Shown here piece after piece: positions 42,001-53,500 of a stretch of DNA of 55,111 nt. Under the pieces are notes generated by a model that was given only the letters and a program-made list of their open reading frames with translations, was not told the origin of the DNA and searched no databases. Origin of the DNA: Guillardia theta CCMP2712 (taxonomy: Eukaryota; Cryptophyceae; Pyrenomonadales; Geminigeraceae); contig NW_005434461.1 in NCBI RefSeq assembly GCF_000315625.1, positions 14,085-69,195 on the forward strand. Direction: 5' to 3'. Position 1 is the first letter of the stretch; the number at the start of each line of letters is the position of its first letter. Made by a program: the position numbers and the translations under genes.

Positions 42001-45000
42001 ACGCCTCGCCTCGTCGCGTGTAGCCGGGCTCGCAGGCCCACGGGCAGACGCTGTCGGCGTAGCGGCTGGGGTCCTGCTGGGCGACGTAGAGGGCATGAGG
42101 GGGGATGGGGTTAGAGCAGTTGCCGCAGCTCGAGTCGTTACGGAGGTAGTAGCCCGCCGCGCAGTACTGCGACACGAGCAGGATCGACCCGCACGATTCT
42201 GACGACCTGTACATGCCGTCGTATGACACCAGCGAGTAGCAGCAGGTAGACTGAGGCGACGACGACGAATAACACCGAGAGCTGTACCAGGTAGTGCTGT
42301 CAGACATCATTAGGGTGCAGGAGCGCCAAGGGTACATCCACGCTGTCATGCGGCTGTCCCAGGTGTTCGCAGCTATCGCCCAGCCTGCCGGGATCGCCTT
42401 CAGCCCTTGATTGCAGTTGTAGTAGTAGTAGTAGTAGTCACTATTTTCCCAGTTCCATGGGGGAGAGCCGTCGAGGGCGGCGTAGTATCGGTTGCCGTAC
42501 GAGCGCAGCGGCAGACAGTCTCCGTCTGCCGACGCGAAGTAGCCGAAGTCGCACGCCCAGCCGCATGCCGTCCCGCTGCTGCCCTCCCGCAGCCAGTGAG
42601 CCGCCCGCGGCTTCCTGTCCTCGCACGCGACGCACTGACCGTCCTTGAGGAGGTAGCCCGCGCTGCATCGCCATTGGCACTCGTACTCGATTTCGTGTCT
42701 CATCGTCAACTGGACATACTCAGCATGGGCTGGCAGCGTCGCTCGGTCACAAGCTACACAATGATCGGCTTGCTGCTTGTAGCCGGCGTTACACACATAT
42801 GCACAGGTGGAGATGAGCTGGTTGTCTGCTGCTATAAGACTGCCATATGACGAGTTGGCAGGCAGCGCGTTACTGCAGGGCACACAGCTTGAGCCGCTCT
42901 TGAGATATCCCGGGGCACATTCAGTAGACCTCAGCAGAACTCCCTTGTCACAACCATTTGCCTTGTACATGCCGTTGTAGGAGCTCAGATATCCCCAGCA
43001 GCATTGCTGCGGACTGGTAGAGCTAGTGCTGCGAGCTGTGTACCACAGAGAGCCATCTGAAAACACCAAGTAGTTCGATCCCCAGGTGAAGTACCAAGTG
43101 ACGTACTGACTGTCTTGGTCGTTGGGGGCGAGCTCCCATCCTGCCGGTACCGGCAAGTACGGATCGTCACGGCAGGTGTAGGGGTCGTTGGGAGCTCTGC
43201 CGCTCAGAGTCGTGTAGTATCTTCCGGCGTACTTGGTCCCGACGCACCTTCCGTTGCTCCTCACATACCCGAACCGACATGACCACTCGCACTGCCTCCC
43301 GCTGACTTCGCCTGCTGTGAAGTAGGCGAACTCTGGCAGACTCGTCTCGCAGGCTTTGCATGCCCCGTCTTGGAGGTAGTAGCCTGCATGGCACGTCCAG
43401 CTGCAGCTCTCTCCGGGCTCGCTCGTGGTGTACACAGCATTGGGAGGGGCTACCGAGCAGGCGACACAAGAGCTCCCGTAAGCATCCCTGTAATAGCCGG
43501 CGTCGCATCGCCAGTCGCAATTGTTCTTGTTTGCAGGCGAGCCGCTGCTGTTGTAGGTGGCGTGATTAGGCTTGTAGCTGCTGCACGGAATGCAGCGGGT
43601 CATGTTGGAGGGATCCCTGTAGTAGCCCGCGAGACAGTCCTCTGCTACCACCAGCACCGTCCCACAGCTGTCTCTTGACACGAACATCCCGTCGTAGCTG
43701 TACAGTCGCGACGTACAGCACATGCCTCCGTATCCTGTGTTCCATGCCGTCCCGTCCTCCAGCACGACATTGCTGGCCCCCCACGGGTACTGAGATACCA
43801 CAGAGATGCTGTCGCCTGTGTTGGGCGCTATCATCCACCCCTCCGGCAGAGCTCTCGCTACCTCCCAGCTGCAGGTCGAGCTGTCGTAGGGAGCCCTCCC
43901 TCCCAAGCTCGCATAGCGCTGTCCGTTGTATCCTACGGTGATGTCGTCGCAAGAGCTGCTCCCGCTCTGACGATAACCAAAGTCGCACGCCCACGAGCAG
44001 CCTGACCCCTCCCAGTGAGCATTGGGAGGCAGCGAAGACGCGCAGGCCTCGCATCGCCATCCGTCGACCTCGCGGTAGCCCGGCAAGCAGCTCCAAGCAC
44101 AGCTGTCTGCCTTGCCCATCAGCCCGCCGCCCACGTAGACGGCAGCAGAAGGCTTGCCCGCACACTTGGAGCACGTCGAGCCTGACGGGTAGAAGCCAAC
44201 CTGACAGCTCCACCCGCAGCTGCTCGCCTCCTGAGGGTAGGGCGAGAGCACGTACTGTGCGCCGGAAGGGATGGTGTTGGAGCATGGGACACAGCGAGAC
44301 GCGTTCGTCGATCCGCTTGCAGAGGCTGCAGGAGCGACGGCCATGTAGCCCGATGCGCATACGGGAGCGAGGAGCAGAACTCGAGCTTCGCAATCTGACG
44401 AGCGATAGTAAACTCTGTCATACGTCGAGAGATAGCCGCTACTGTAGTACGAGCCCGGGTATTGCCAGTAGTACCAATACCAATAATACCAGTTATCTCC
44501 TGACATGACGCTGTTGGTGAAGTAGCTCGAGCTGCTGTCCAGCACAAGCCGAAGAGCTCCCCAGTCGTACTTGGCGGTGACGTTGATGCTGATCTCGTTG
44601 TCCGGAGCGATCGACCAGCCCGCAGGCAGCGGCAGGTACTCCTGCCATTCCGACACACAGCTCCACATGGAGTACTGCGACGTAGGACCGTACCCGCCAA
44701 GAGTCGAGAACACGTACCCCTCCTCTTCCACTACCTCCTGCCAGGCACAGGAGTCCGCCCCCTCCCCGCGCCCTGCCGACACAAACACAGCGTTGGCCGG
44801 CCTCTTGGTGCAGGGCATGCACATGCTCCCTGACTTGTAGAAGCCAACGTCGCACGTCCACCCGCAGAGCTCGTTGGAGTAGCTGGCGTTGCTGGGCTTC
44901 CCTTCGCACTCAGCGCAGCTCTCGCCTTTGAGGTGGAACCCGGGTTGGCATATCCAATCGCACGACTGCGATGCCGTAGAGAAGTCGGAGGAGTAGATGG

Positions 45001-46511
45001 AGTTGGGAGGGATGGAGTTGTTGCACAGCACGCACGGCAAGTCAAGCATCACATACGGCGACGGCACACCAGAGACAAGCAGACGAGCCTCACGGTCGGG
45101 CATGGAGAAAGACGTCAAAGTTGACCCCCTGCCGTCGCTCATCATGTACATGGTCGAGAAGTAGGTGTTCTGCAAGCCGATTGCGACCCGCAAGGTGTTG
45201 TTGGCAAAGAAAGTCACCTCGAAGATGAGATTCGGATGCCCCGGGAGCCCCGAGGTAGACGAGGTCCCCTCGAACCTCACCACGTATCCCCGCATGTCTC
45301 CCTCCCTGGTGGGGGTCCCGACGATCAGCTGGGCTGAAGTGTCTCCAGCTCCGACAAACAGAGTCGGGACGTAAGGATTGCTGGCTGACAGGGAGGTGTA
45401 GGTCGACCAGGCTTGTCCGAAGGTCAGGTAGCTATTGGACGATATGTACACCGATGATTGCACGTTGTTGCCTCCCACGCAGAAGGGAAACCCAAGGTCC
45501 GGCACTCTCCAGCTCCCGTCATCGACAGAGCTTGGCGAGAGGATGTAGGACCAATTTCTTCCTACCGCCAGGTCTGACTTGAGGTAGGACGTGTTGAGGA
45601 TCGTCGCATTCGGAGGGCCTTGGAAGTGCGCAGGCGCTGGGTCGGCAGTCGCGGAGTCTCGATACCTCGTGGAGCAGAAGTCTGGGGTCTGACCTTGCGG
45701 GCATCCCACGTACACGATCAGTATCCGCATGTTGCAAGACGCCGGCCAGTACAAGCCGTCGCTGCTGCGTAGAGAGGAGCCTCCATTGGAGCAATACCAG
45801 CAGTTTGTGCGATAGTATGAGCCGCTTTCGACCAACATGTAATCGGTTCCCCAAGTGTACTGACTGATGACTTCTCTCGATAGCCAGTCATCCGGAGCGA
45901 TGGCCCAGCCCTTCGGCAGCCGCAAGGCTTGTGTCTGGCAGTCTTCGTTGCTGCTTGTCCTCTCCGACATGTAGTATGTGCCGTCGAGGGTGGCAAACTT
46001 TCTGCCGCCGTACATGACGCTAGGAAGATCGTCTCCGCGCCGCTCTCCATCATCCTCGGATATCTGATAAATGTAAGGTCAGCAGCTGATGCTTCAGAGA
46101 TCGTCATGTTACCACGGAGTTGTCGCGGAGCGAGTACTTGCTGTCCGCAGATCCCACAGATCGCTGGAGGTCGACATGAAGCGCTCTCAAGTGCGCATTT
46201 GATGATGCAAGCGAAGTAGAAACTCCTTTGCGATGAGCTCGATCGCCTTGACTCATCGGGCGCAGCTTGTCAGAAGCCGGCATCTTGCTTGAAGAGGAGC
46301 GCAGCTGACGGTCAAGAGAGTCCTCCTGAGCGATCAATTGCTGGATCTCCATCAGGCGTGAGGTGATGGGGGACGAGGCAGATCTCTGAGAGGGGCTGGT
46401 AGGCTGTTGATGCAGAGCATCGTCTCCTGTGGCTGAAACAGAAGCAGAGACAGAGAAAACAAGAAGGAAAGCGAAAACAATCCCAAGACTCATCAGGCTG
46501 ATGCGAGCCAT
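39011..46511 (-). CDS. giant secreted Cys-rich protein with eight PxGWxIAP modules and a CUB domain
   Basis: Three exons, 46511-46113, 46063-39099 and 39041-39011, encode 2464 residues; exon 2 is almost 7 kb. The N-terminus is a signal peptide (MSLGIVFAFLLVFSVSASVS). The body alternates two module types. One is a Cys-rich repeat, CxxGYYxxxxxCxxC followed by PPNAxY, as in ephrin-receptor-like/GCC2-GCC3 domains. The other, about 110 residues, has a YATLxG start, PxGWxIAPN, YPWGxxxLVLSDG and YDGMYxSxxC. It occurs eight times (KGWAIAPDD, AGWSIAPDN, EGWMIAPNT, AGWELAPND, AGWAIAANT, DGWAIAANT, AGWTLAPWS, AGWQVAPND). Near the first repeats is a lectin-like beta region (VYISSNSYLTFG). Near the C-terminus is a CUB domain (CRWIIQPPGASSISLNFTSF, then YQGFTMTWT). 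No membrane anchor is clear. It is probably an extracellular or cell-surface protein; its ligand is unknown. Confidence 0.88.
41783..42673 (-). repeat. recent internal duplication of one module in the giant gene
   Basis: Segment 42543-42673 repeats 41783-41913 with about three mismatches, and flanking words (CCAGGTGTTCGCAGCTATCG) recur at the same ~757-nt offset. The duplicated protein segment reads SAGYLLKDGQCVACE then RKPRAAHWLREGS. It shows that the module array has grown by unequal exchange. Confidence 0.85.
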
Positions 46512-47458
46512 GTCGCGAGAAAATTGAGACTGGAAGAAGAGATCGGTCAGAACACAATATATTTGCAGGGCTTTAAAAGCACGATTAAGTCACAAGATAG
46601 TGAGAATGGTCGAGTGTTGGCAAGGTTTGCAGTCAAAGAGCTATGATTGCACTGCGAAACATCGGACTAGAGCTGAGATATTCGAAGGGGACAACATGAA
46701 GTGAGGAGAGGATGATTCATTTCTAGAGCGATTGAGGAGGAGAGCAAGGAAAGGAAGCATTTGGAGGGCACAGGAGAGCAGAAGCCGGGCAAGGCCATGG
46801 CCATGGGGAGCGGGAGGGATCAAGAGGATAAGTGCCAGCGATCAAATAAAGGATACTAGTCGTCTTTGAGTAAAGGAGTGAGTCGTCCACCCCCTTTCCT
46901 CTCGAGTTCTGCGTGACTACCCCGACCCTAATTGACTTAGGAAGTACCCCTCCCGTCGAAAGGCAATTAGTCAGCTACACACCCCTGTGATTAATGACCC
47001 ACCCTAGCAACGCAGACACGCCCGTGATCTTCTCTTCGACCACCGGTCCTGATGTCAACTTTGGTACTCGAGCAGTTGTGGAGCTAGTTGAATGTTCCCT
47101 CTTTCCACCCCACCCTGCCCTACCGTACCCTGCCCTACCGTGCCGTACCCACCACCTCAACCGAAAATTGATTTTAGTTCCCCTACCCCTCCTCATGATG
47201 CTCAACTCACTTCTATTTGACATCCCTCTTGCTACGTCTCGTGGGCATACCCCTACTATGCCCTCCCACCCTACCCCTGTCTCTCGCTTAATTGCCCATT
47301 ACTGAGATTCCATGGGGTCGTGACCCTTGTCAGAGTCTTGTCAGTGACCCCCGGCCCATTTTAGAACAGTGTCCTCTGAGTCACTGAAACTCCGGCAGCC
47401 CCGGGCCCGGGCTGACTCCGGCAGCCCCGGACTTCGGCGGATCAGAGAGATCGGGCTC
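46512..47458. repeat. divergent intergenic region with composite dispersed repeat
   Basis: Lies between the starts of the giant secreted protein (minus) and the FXR-like gene (plus). From 46890 to 47330 TACCCC/CCCTAC words recur, the reverse of the GGGGTA arm seen elsewhere, with a CCCTGCCCTACCGTA tandem at 47110-47150. From 47340 to 47440 follows a GC-rich arm with GAGTCACTGAAACTCCGG and two copies of CTCCGGCAGCCCCGG (47389 and 47415). No gene is seen. Confidence 0.55.
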
Positions 47459-49570
47459 ATGGCGGGGGTAGAGGTCGCGCGGGCGGGAGGATATGAGCAG
47501 GGGGAGATGATGGACTGGGAGGACGGGAACAGACGTTGTCTCGTCAGGTAGACTGATGTTCCTCCTCCTGTATCCCCTCCCATGTCTGCGCTCTCTGGCT
47601 CTTTCTCTCTTTCCCACTTGCTTGTCCTCCTCGGACTGCTGTTTGACGCTTGATCCTGGTAAGGTTTCGCCATGGCGAGGAGACATGCTGGATCAATGAC
47701 AGTTTGATCCGTCTGATACCCGAAGAGCATGATCGCGCTGGGTTCAGTCCGTCTCCCGGGGATGTTGTCGAGGCAGCGTTGCCCGACGAGAATGGGAACT
47801 TGAGGTACTGGTGGGAAGGAGTAGTGAACGAGGCAAAAGGAAATTTCTTTGTCGTCGAGTTTCCCCATGAGCGACACTCGAAGAAGAAGGAAGTGGTAGA
47901 ATTGGATCATCTCAGGCCAACTTACGGACACCCTACGTTGTGCATCGAAAAGAAGATGATCGAATTTCCTCCGAACATGCAAGCCTCCAATGAAAGAGTT
48001 GAGAAGTTCCTTGATTCCAAACTCAAGAACGTCATCGGCATTGTAAGCATGCATTGCTTTCTTCCTCCAATCCTTTATTAACTCTCCATTTCTAGAGAGG
48101 ACTGATGACGTCGAAGCTGGATGTTGAGAACAGACATTTATGCTTGATAGGAACGGTTGTGACTCTGACCTTGCCTTGACGATTTCATATTGACTTCCCT
48201 ATAGCTTCCTGCAGTGGAGGTTGCCTCAAATCTCGTGGATATAATCTTCACACAAGTATGCTGAAGATGAGACAAGTGGAACTCGATCTGACAGTCTTTC
48301 GAGGCCATACACATGAATCTCGTGAACAATGCGCAGAAGAATACAGTGAGTAGCTTCCTGATTGTACATCGTTTGAAGTGAAGGTGTGAACAGGAATTTA
48401 TCAACGTGGAGAAGAAATATGGTGACCTCGACTTTGCAGTTGCTCTTCGCTGGCTCTGACAAAGGTTGGCAGCATGCGTGAGCTTCCAAGTTGATCCCAG
48501 GTACCTGGGGCTCGTGATCGGACCCCAAGGAAGAAACTTGAAACCAGCCAAGGAGATTCAAGGTGAAACAAGTCGGATTGCTCTGCTCATTGTAATGAAT
48601 GCGCGTGAAGGCATTCAGAGCATCGATGTGTATGCCAACGGACTTGTCAACATCTACGGGGACAATCAGAATGTGTGAATCTTATAGCACTGCTGCTATC
48701 TCGGTCTTGGTCTTTCCTGACACTCCTCTGCTTCATACCAGGTGGTGGAAGAAGCTCGGAAGGAGCTGGAGCTGGTGACAGAGAAGTAGGTCGGGTTTGA
48801 GAGTTGGAGTGATGTTGATCGATGTGCTCGAAGCATTCCAATCCATCGGAATCAAGTTGGGCTGATCATAGGGAAGGGAGGATCCCAGGTAAGGAAAAGT
48901 TCTCCTTTGGATTGAAGAATGTCGATGTGAGGTTGAGATTGTTAGATCATTGAGCTGCAAAAGTTTTCGTCCTCTCGAATGGTCGTCAAGCAGGTTGGAC
49001 GATCAGCGAATATCCTTGTGTGGGAAATTTTGTTTTATCTTGTTTGCAGGTGGAGGATACTGAAGAAGCATATTACATCCAAATGTTTGGAACTCGGCAT
49101 TCAATAGAGACGGGGCAGGTGATTTTTCATCGCTTTCAAGCTGCGATAAGGTCAGCTGACGCTATCTTAGGCGCTTGTCAAATATTTGATCTCAACTTTC
49201 CAAGAGAAAGAGGAGAAGCAGGTCATTGATTGAAGCTTTCAGACTCTTCTCTCCTCTTCTCTACTGCCTCTTCCATTCCTCTCTCCTTCACCCGTCTCTC
49301 CTCTTTTCTCTTCTCCTTCTCTCCCTCCCTTTTCCCTCTCTCCCTCTGTCTGTTTTGCTTCGCTCCCTCCATCTTCATTTGCTCTTGCCCCCTTTCAATC
49401 CCGCTTGTTTCCTCGTCTCTGAGTGATTCTCCCCTTTCCAGGCTTTGATATCGAATCTTTCCGACGAGCTGAGAACCATGTCCCATCGCAAGCTCAGACC
49501 TGGACGGAGGAGGCAGGAGGGCGTCAATGATGTCGCAAGTTCCCAACAGAACCTTACGCCTTCAACTCAA

Positions 49571-49608
<38 letters not shown>

Positions 49609-50258
49609 CCAGCAACAGCACCAGCACCAGCACCAGCACCAGCACCAGCACCAGCACCAGCAGCAGAACTCAACAGAAATCTTTCAAGATGTGCAGGACC
49701 CAGCCGAGCTCAGGAAAATGGAGTCAACAGTTATTGCCAGCCACAAACCAGCGGCAGCAGAACCTGTTCCTTCCCAGCGAAGAAGAGTGAGTGAAGAAGA
49801 GAACGGTTGGAGAAGTACTGACGAGATTTCAGAGGAGAGATACGTCAGCTACGGAAGACAGCACTTCTTCGAACTCCTCTCCCTTCCTCTCCGACCATGC
49901 TCGGCTCGAAACGTGGGGCGCTAGTACACATCAACCGCTCGCCTCTTCCAATTTCTCGACCCCCAGCACCAACGACTCGGACAAAAAGTCGATGGAGGGA
50001 GCGACGTCGAGGCTGGTGAGCTCGGGGAGGGACGAGCTCCTGCTAGGGCTCCAGCTCTTCCAGGAGGGTCAACGGAAGGCTGCAATGCAGGGACAGCAGG
50101 AGGGGCAGGAGCGTCGAGGTAAGGGAGGAAGAGTTCTCTGAAGTTGCTGAGCCCTGGCAGGTCCTTACCATGTCGGGGAGGAGAAGGAGAGAGCAGCAGA
50201 TGTGCGGGACTGGAGGTTCAGAGGGCGAGGACGACCTTCTCGTAAGCCTCGCAAGTAG
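47459..50258 (+). CDS. FMRP/FXR-like Tudor/Agenet and double-KH RNA-binding protein
   Basis: Start at 47459; exon 1 ends at 47547, exon 2 is 47664-48042, and about ten more small exons lead to the stop at 50258. The N-terminus has two Tudor/Agenet-like units: NRRCLVRFRHGEETCWINDS, then GDVVEAALPDENGNLRYWWE with FFVVEFPHERHS and LDHLRP. KH1 reads LAACVSFQVDPRYLGLVIGP then QGRNLKPAKEIQGIQSIDVY. KH2 reads IPIHRNQVGLIIGKGGSQII, MVVKQVEDTEEAYYIQMFGT, then ALVKYLISTFQEKEEKQ. After that come a Gln/His tract and an Arg/Gly-rich end (FRGRGRPSRKPRK). The order Tudor-Tudor-KH-KH-RG is that of animal FMRP/FXR proteins, which bind mRNA, repress translation and sit in RNP granules. That function is inferred. 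One exon border before KH1 (near 48400-48460) remains uncertain. Confidence 0.83.
49568..49667 (+). repeat. coding CAG/CAC repeat (poly-Gln/His tract)
   Basis: Trinucleotides CAA, CAG and CAC alternate for 100 bases within the penultimate exons of the FXR-like gene. They encode a Gln run, then alternating His-Gln. The tract is in frame with the KH exons. Confidence 0.92.
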
Positions 50259-50504
50259 CGGGACGAATGAAACGACTGAAATGAGGAGACCGATGTCTCT
50301 CGCTTGCTTCTCCCCGCATCTGAGTTTTGTTTCTTTGCTGCCCAGTAGACATGGCAAGAGTCCTTCTTGCATTGTGGGGGATGAGTTGAAGTCTAATCTA
50401 GGATTGATCATGGTCTACAGAGAAGAGTCCTTTCAAGCAGCTTTTGATCGCTAACTGTCGTACCGACGTGTTGCTGCAGCTTCTTTCAAGGTTTTCTTCT
50501 AAAT
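50259..50504. other. short convergent 3' region
   Basis: About 245 bases between the stop codons of the FXR-like (plus) and Sfi1-like (minus) genes; nothing recognisable in it. Confidence 0.5.
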
Positions 50505-53500
50505 CTACATGTTTCTTTCAGCTTCGGCCGATAGATCTGCGATTGTTCTCACCAACACCGAGATACGCGACTGCAGTGATGAAAATTCAGATGATTTCAC
50601 TTTGAATGGCAACGGCAAACCTGCATATCAGCGCGGACATGTCGTTCTTTGTTGATCTTCCATGTCTTGAAAGCATTCATCAACAAGTTAACTGAGTTCA
50701 AAGCTTTCTTCTGCCGACAACTTCAACAGAGCGTGTGTTGCAGCAAAAAAACAAAGTCTTACCTGATACTCGCTGGGAATGTCCATCCTACATGTTTTCA
50801 AGGCAGTGTTGAGAACCAACGTCGGAGACTTCTCAATTGTCTTGCTCCGTAACAGCTCCCTCTCTCTCCTCAGTTTCTTCACCATCCACGTGTTGAACGC
50901 ATGATTGATCAGGAGCTGGTCCTGCATGATCCGGGCGAAGAACTTGAGCCGTTGCTCCCTGCTGAAAGACGTCCACTTGTCCAAGGCTGTCCTGAGCAGC
51001 AGAGCTCGTCGTTGTGGTGCTGATAGAATCTCCGCCAAGTTCTCTACGGTCTGTCGGATGGACCTGGTCTTGATGGTGATCCCTTGGAGCCGCAGAAAAG
51101 CGCGGAGGAGGGTTTCAATGCGATCGAAGCAAACTCTCCTCTGCCGCACATCTCTTCCTCGCCTCCGCAGCTCGCACCTGTCGGCGAAGCGGCTGAAGTT
51201 CCTACGCTTGTCTTGCAGGACCCATCTTGACAAGAAGAACGTCGACAACTTGTCTCTTACATACTCCACCTGTCGGTCGTGCATCAGCAGGATGGTAGAC
51301 CTTGACCTCAGCTCCCGCCATGAGCGTATGATCTGCCATACAACAAACTCTTGATTGACCCGCATGGCAGCCTTCAACTTGCGCCTTACGTGTAGCGACA
51401 TTCTTGACAGCATGTTCACTTCGTATCGGAAAGCCATGAAGGCCTTTCGGAGTAACAGTTGCTCCACTGCCACCTCCCGCACTCTTTCACCGATCCTCCG
51501 CACTCGCACAGAGAACACTTTGACGTAGAACAAAGTAAATGCAAATCTTAGAATCAACCTGCGGCATGTCCGGTAGTGCTCAACCTTACTTTGTTCCCAC
51601 TGCTTCTTGAGTTGTATTTCTCTGTCCCTCTTCTTGGTGATGGCAAGGAAGCTAGAAGACTGTAAACTCAAAAGGATCTTGCTCGTTTCTTTTTCCAACA
51701 ATCCCATTTGCAATCCACCTTCAATCACAACGAATTTGTTGCAGTGCAAGATCTCGAGTCTGCTGGTTTGTAATTCTTTAGAGAGATTGTTATCGACAAC
51801 AAACTCTTGTGTTTCATCCTTTCTATGCACAAAAACAATAAGATTGTGCAAGTCCTCTGGAAACATTAGAACATTCACCATGTGTTTCGGCAGCTTCAGA
51901 AAAGAAGAGATCCTCTCCTCTAATGTTCCGGTTAGTGAGGCATCGAAGGCAGAGATTGGAGGATCAAGTTTGCAATTCAGACAGATTGCTGAGGTAAGTT
52001 TCCGAGACCAACCCTCATGACGACTGATGACACCTTGCAACTGAAAGATTTCTTCCTTCAAAACTTGAAACCGATTCTGATAAATCGATTCCTCATGCCA
52101 TGATGTCCATCGATTGAAAGCTGAATACAGCGAGTGTTGATGCCATTTAGATTGAATGAGACGACAAACCTGCCACTCCCCATAGCTGCGAAAGCAAAAA
52201 ACCTTCAACATGTCAAAGAAGTATTTTTTGAGCTTGACACAAAATGTTCGAACAGCAATATGAAAGAACAAACGACGAGCCCGATAAAGCAGAAAGTTAT
52301 TCAGAAAAGCATTCAACACAAAAACAAGTGTTCGTTTGATTGATAGCTGAGCAAGGAAGTGCGATTGCTCCCATTCCTTACGTGACTCAGCCACGCCCTC
52401 TACCAGCCGCCGGAAAGCCTCGGCCGTGTGCCCCTGTATCCTCCGTGCTACGCTCTGTCGGGCCAGCTCCTCGAGCCTCTCCGTCCGATGACCCAGCTTG
52501 GCGCTCAGCTCCGAGCAAGCTTGCTCGAGCCCTCCTACACGTCTGGCCGCCCTCCCTGTCTCGGCATGGCCCAGCCACAGGTCGAAACCCTGGCTGAGCG
52601 CCCAAGCTCGGCGCCGCGCCTCCAGCCTGTCAGCCAGCAGGCACATCCTCCTCCTCCGTACTGCCGCGGCTCTCCAGGTCGCGAAGCTTGCTGCCTGCGT
52701 CCTATGCAGCCAGCGGCCCAGCACCCGACCGCACAGCTCGCGAGCTCGCTTCCGCCACGTCACCAGGTCCAAGTAAAAGTCGAAGGCTGCTGCCAGACGC
52801 GCGTGTATCATGCGGCGGAGCACTCGCTCGCATAGAGCAAGCTGACGCCTGTCGCGCTGAGCTTGACGGAGCCTCTCGGATCTTGCCTTGTCGGCTTCTT
52901 CTGCCCACTTGTCGTATGCCCGCGACGCCAGCCCGGCCTGCCAGCGCTTGACGGCCCTCGTGCAAGCTTGTCTCCTGACGCGTGCGGCGGATGTCGCTGA
53001 CCGCCAGCGCTCCAGCCCCTGCGACAGGTCTCTGCATCGCATCTTGCCCAAGGCCTTCCGGCAGATCTGACGCGCTCGCCGAGCCCGGCCCGTAGCCGAC
53101 CTCAGCCCCTCGAACGCCGCTCGCGTCTCGTCGCTCGCGGCTTGACGATCCAGGCGAGCGTGCAACGACTGCTTGAGCGCGTCAAGGTGCTGAGCAAGCT
53201 CCTCGCTCCGCCTCTGCTCGCTCTGGAGCTGGCCCTCGAGCCGGCTGACCTCGCGGTCTTGATCCCGCAAGGCTCGATGCTCCGACACGGCGTCAGCGAA
53301 GGCTTCGAAGGCTCTCCCGAGACCCGTCAGCTCCCGTCTCGTCTGCGCGCGTCGGTCCAGCGCTCGACGCCTCCGTGACTCAGCCACGCCCTCTACCAGC
53401 CGCCGGAAAGCCTCGGCCGTGTGCCCCTGTATCCTCCGTGCTACGCTCTGTCGGGCCAGCTCCTCGAGCCTCTCCGTCCGATGACCCAGCTTGGCGCTCA

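Noticed and set aside
47341-48054. 237-codon open frame on the minus strand
   Set aside because: It is antisense to the Tudor/Agenet exons of the FXR-like gene and runs into the dispersed repeat.
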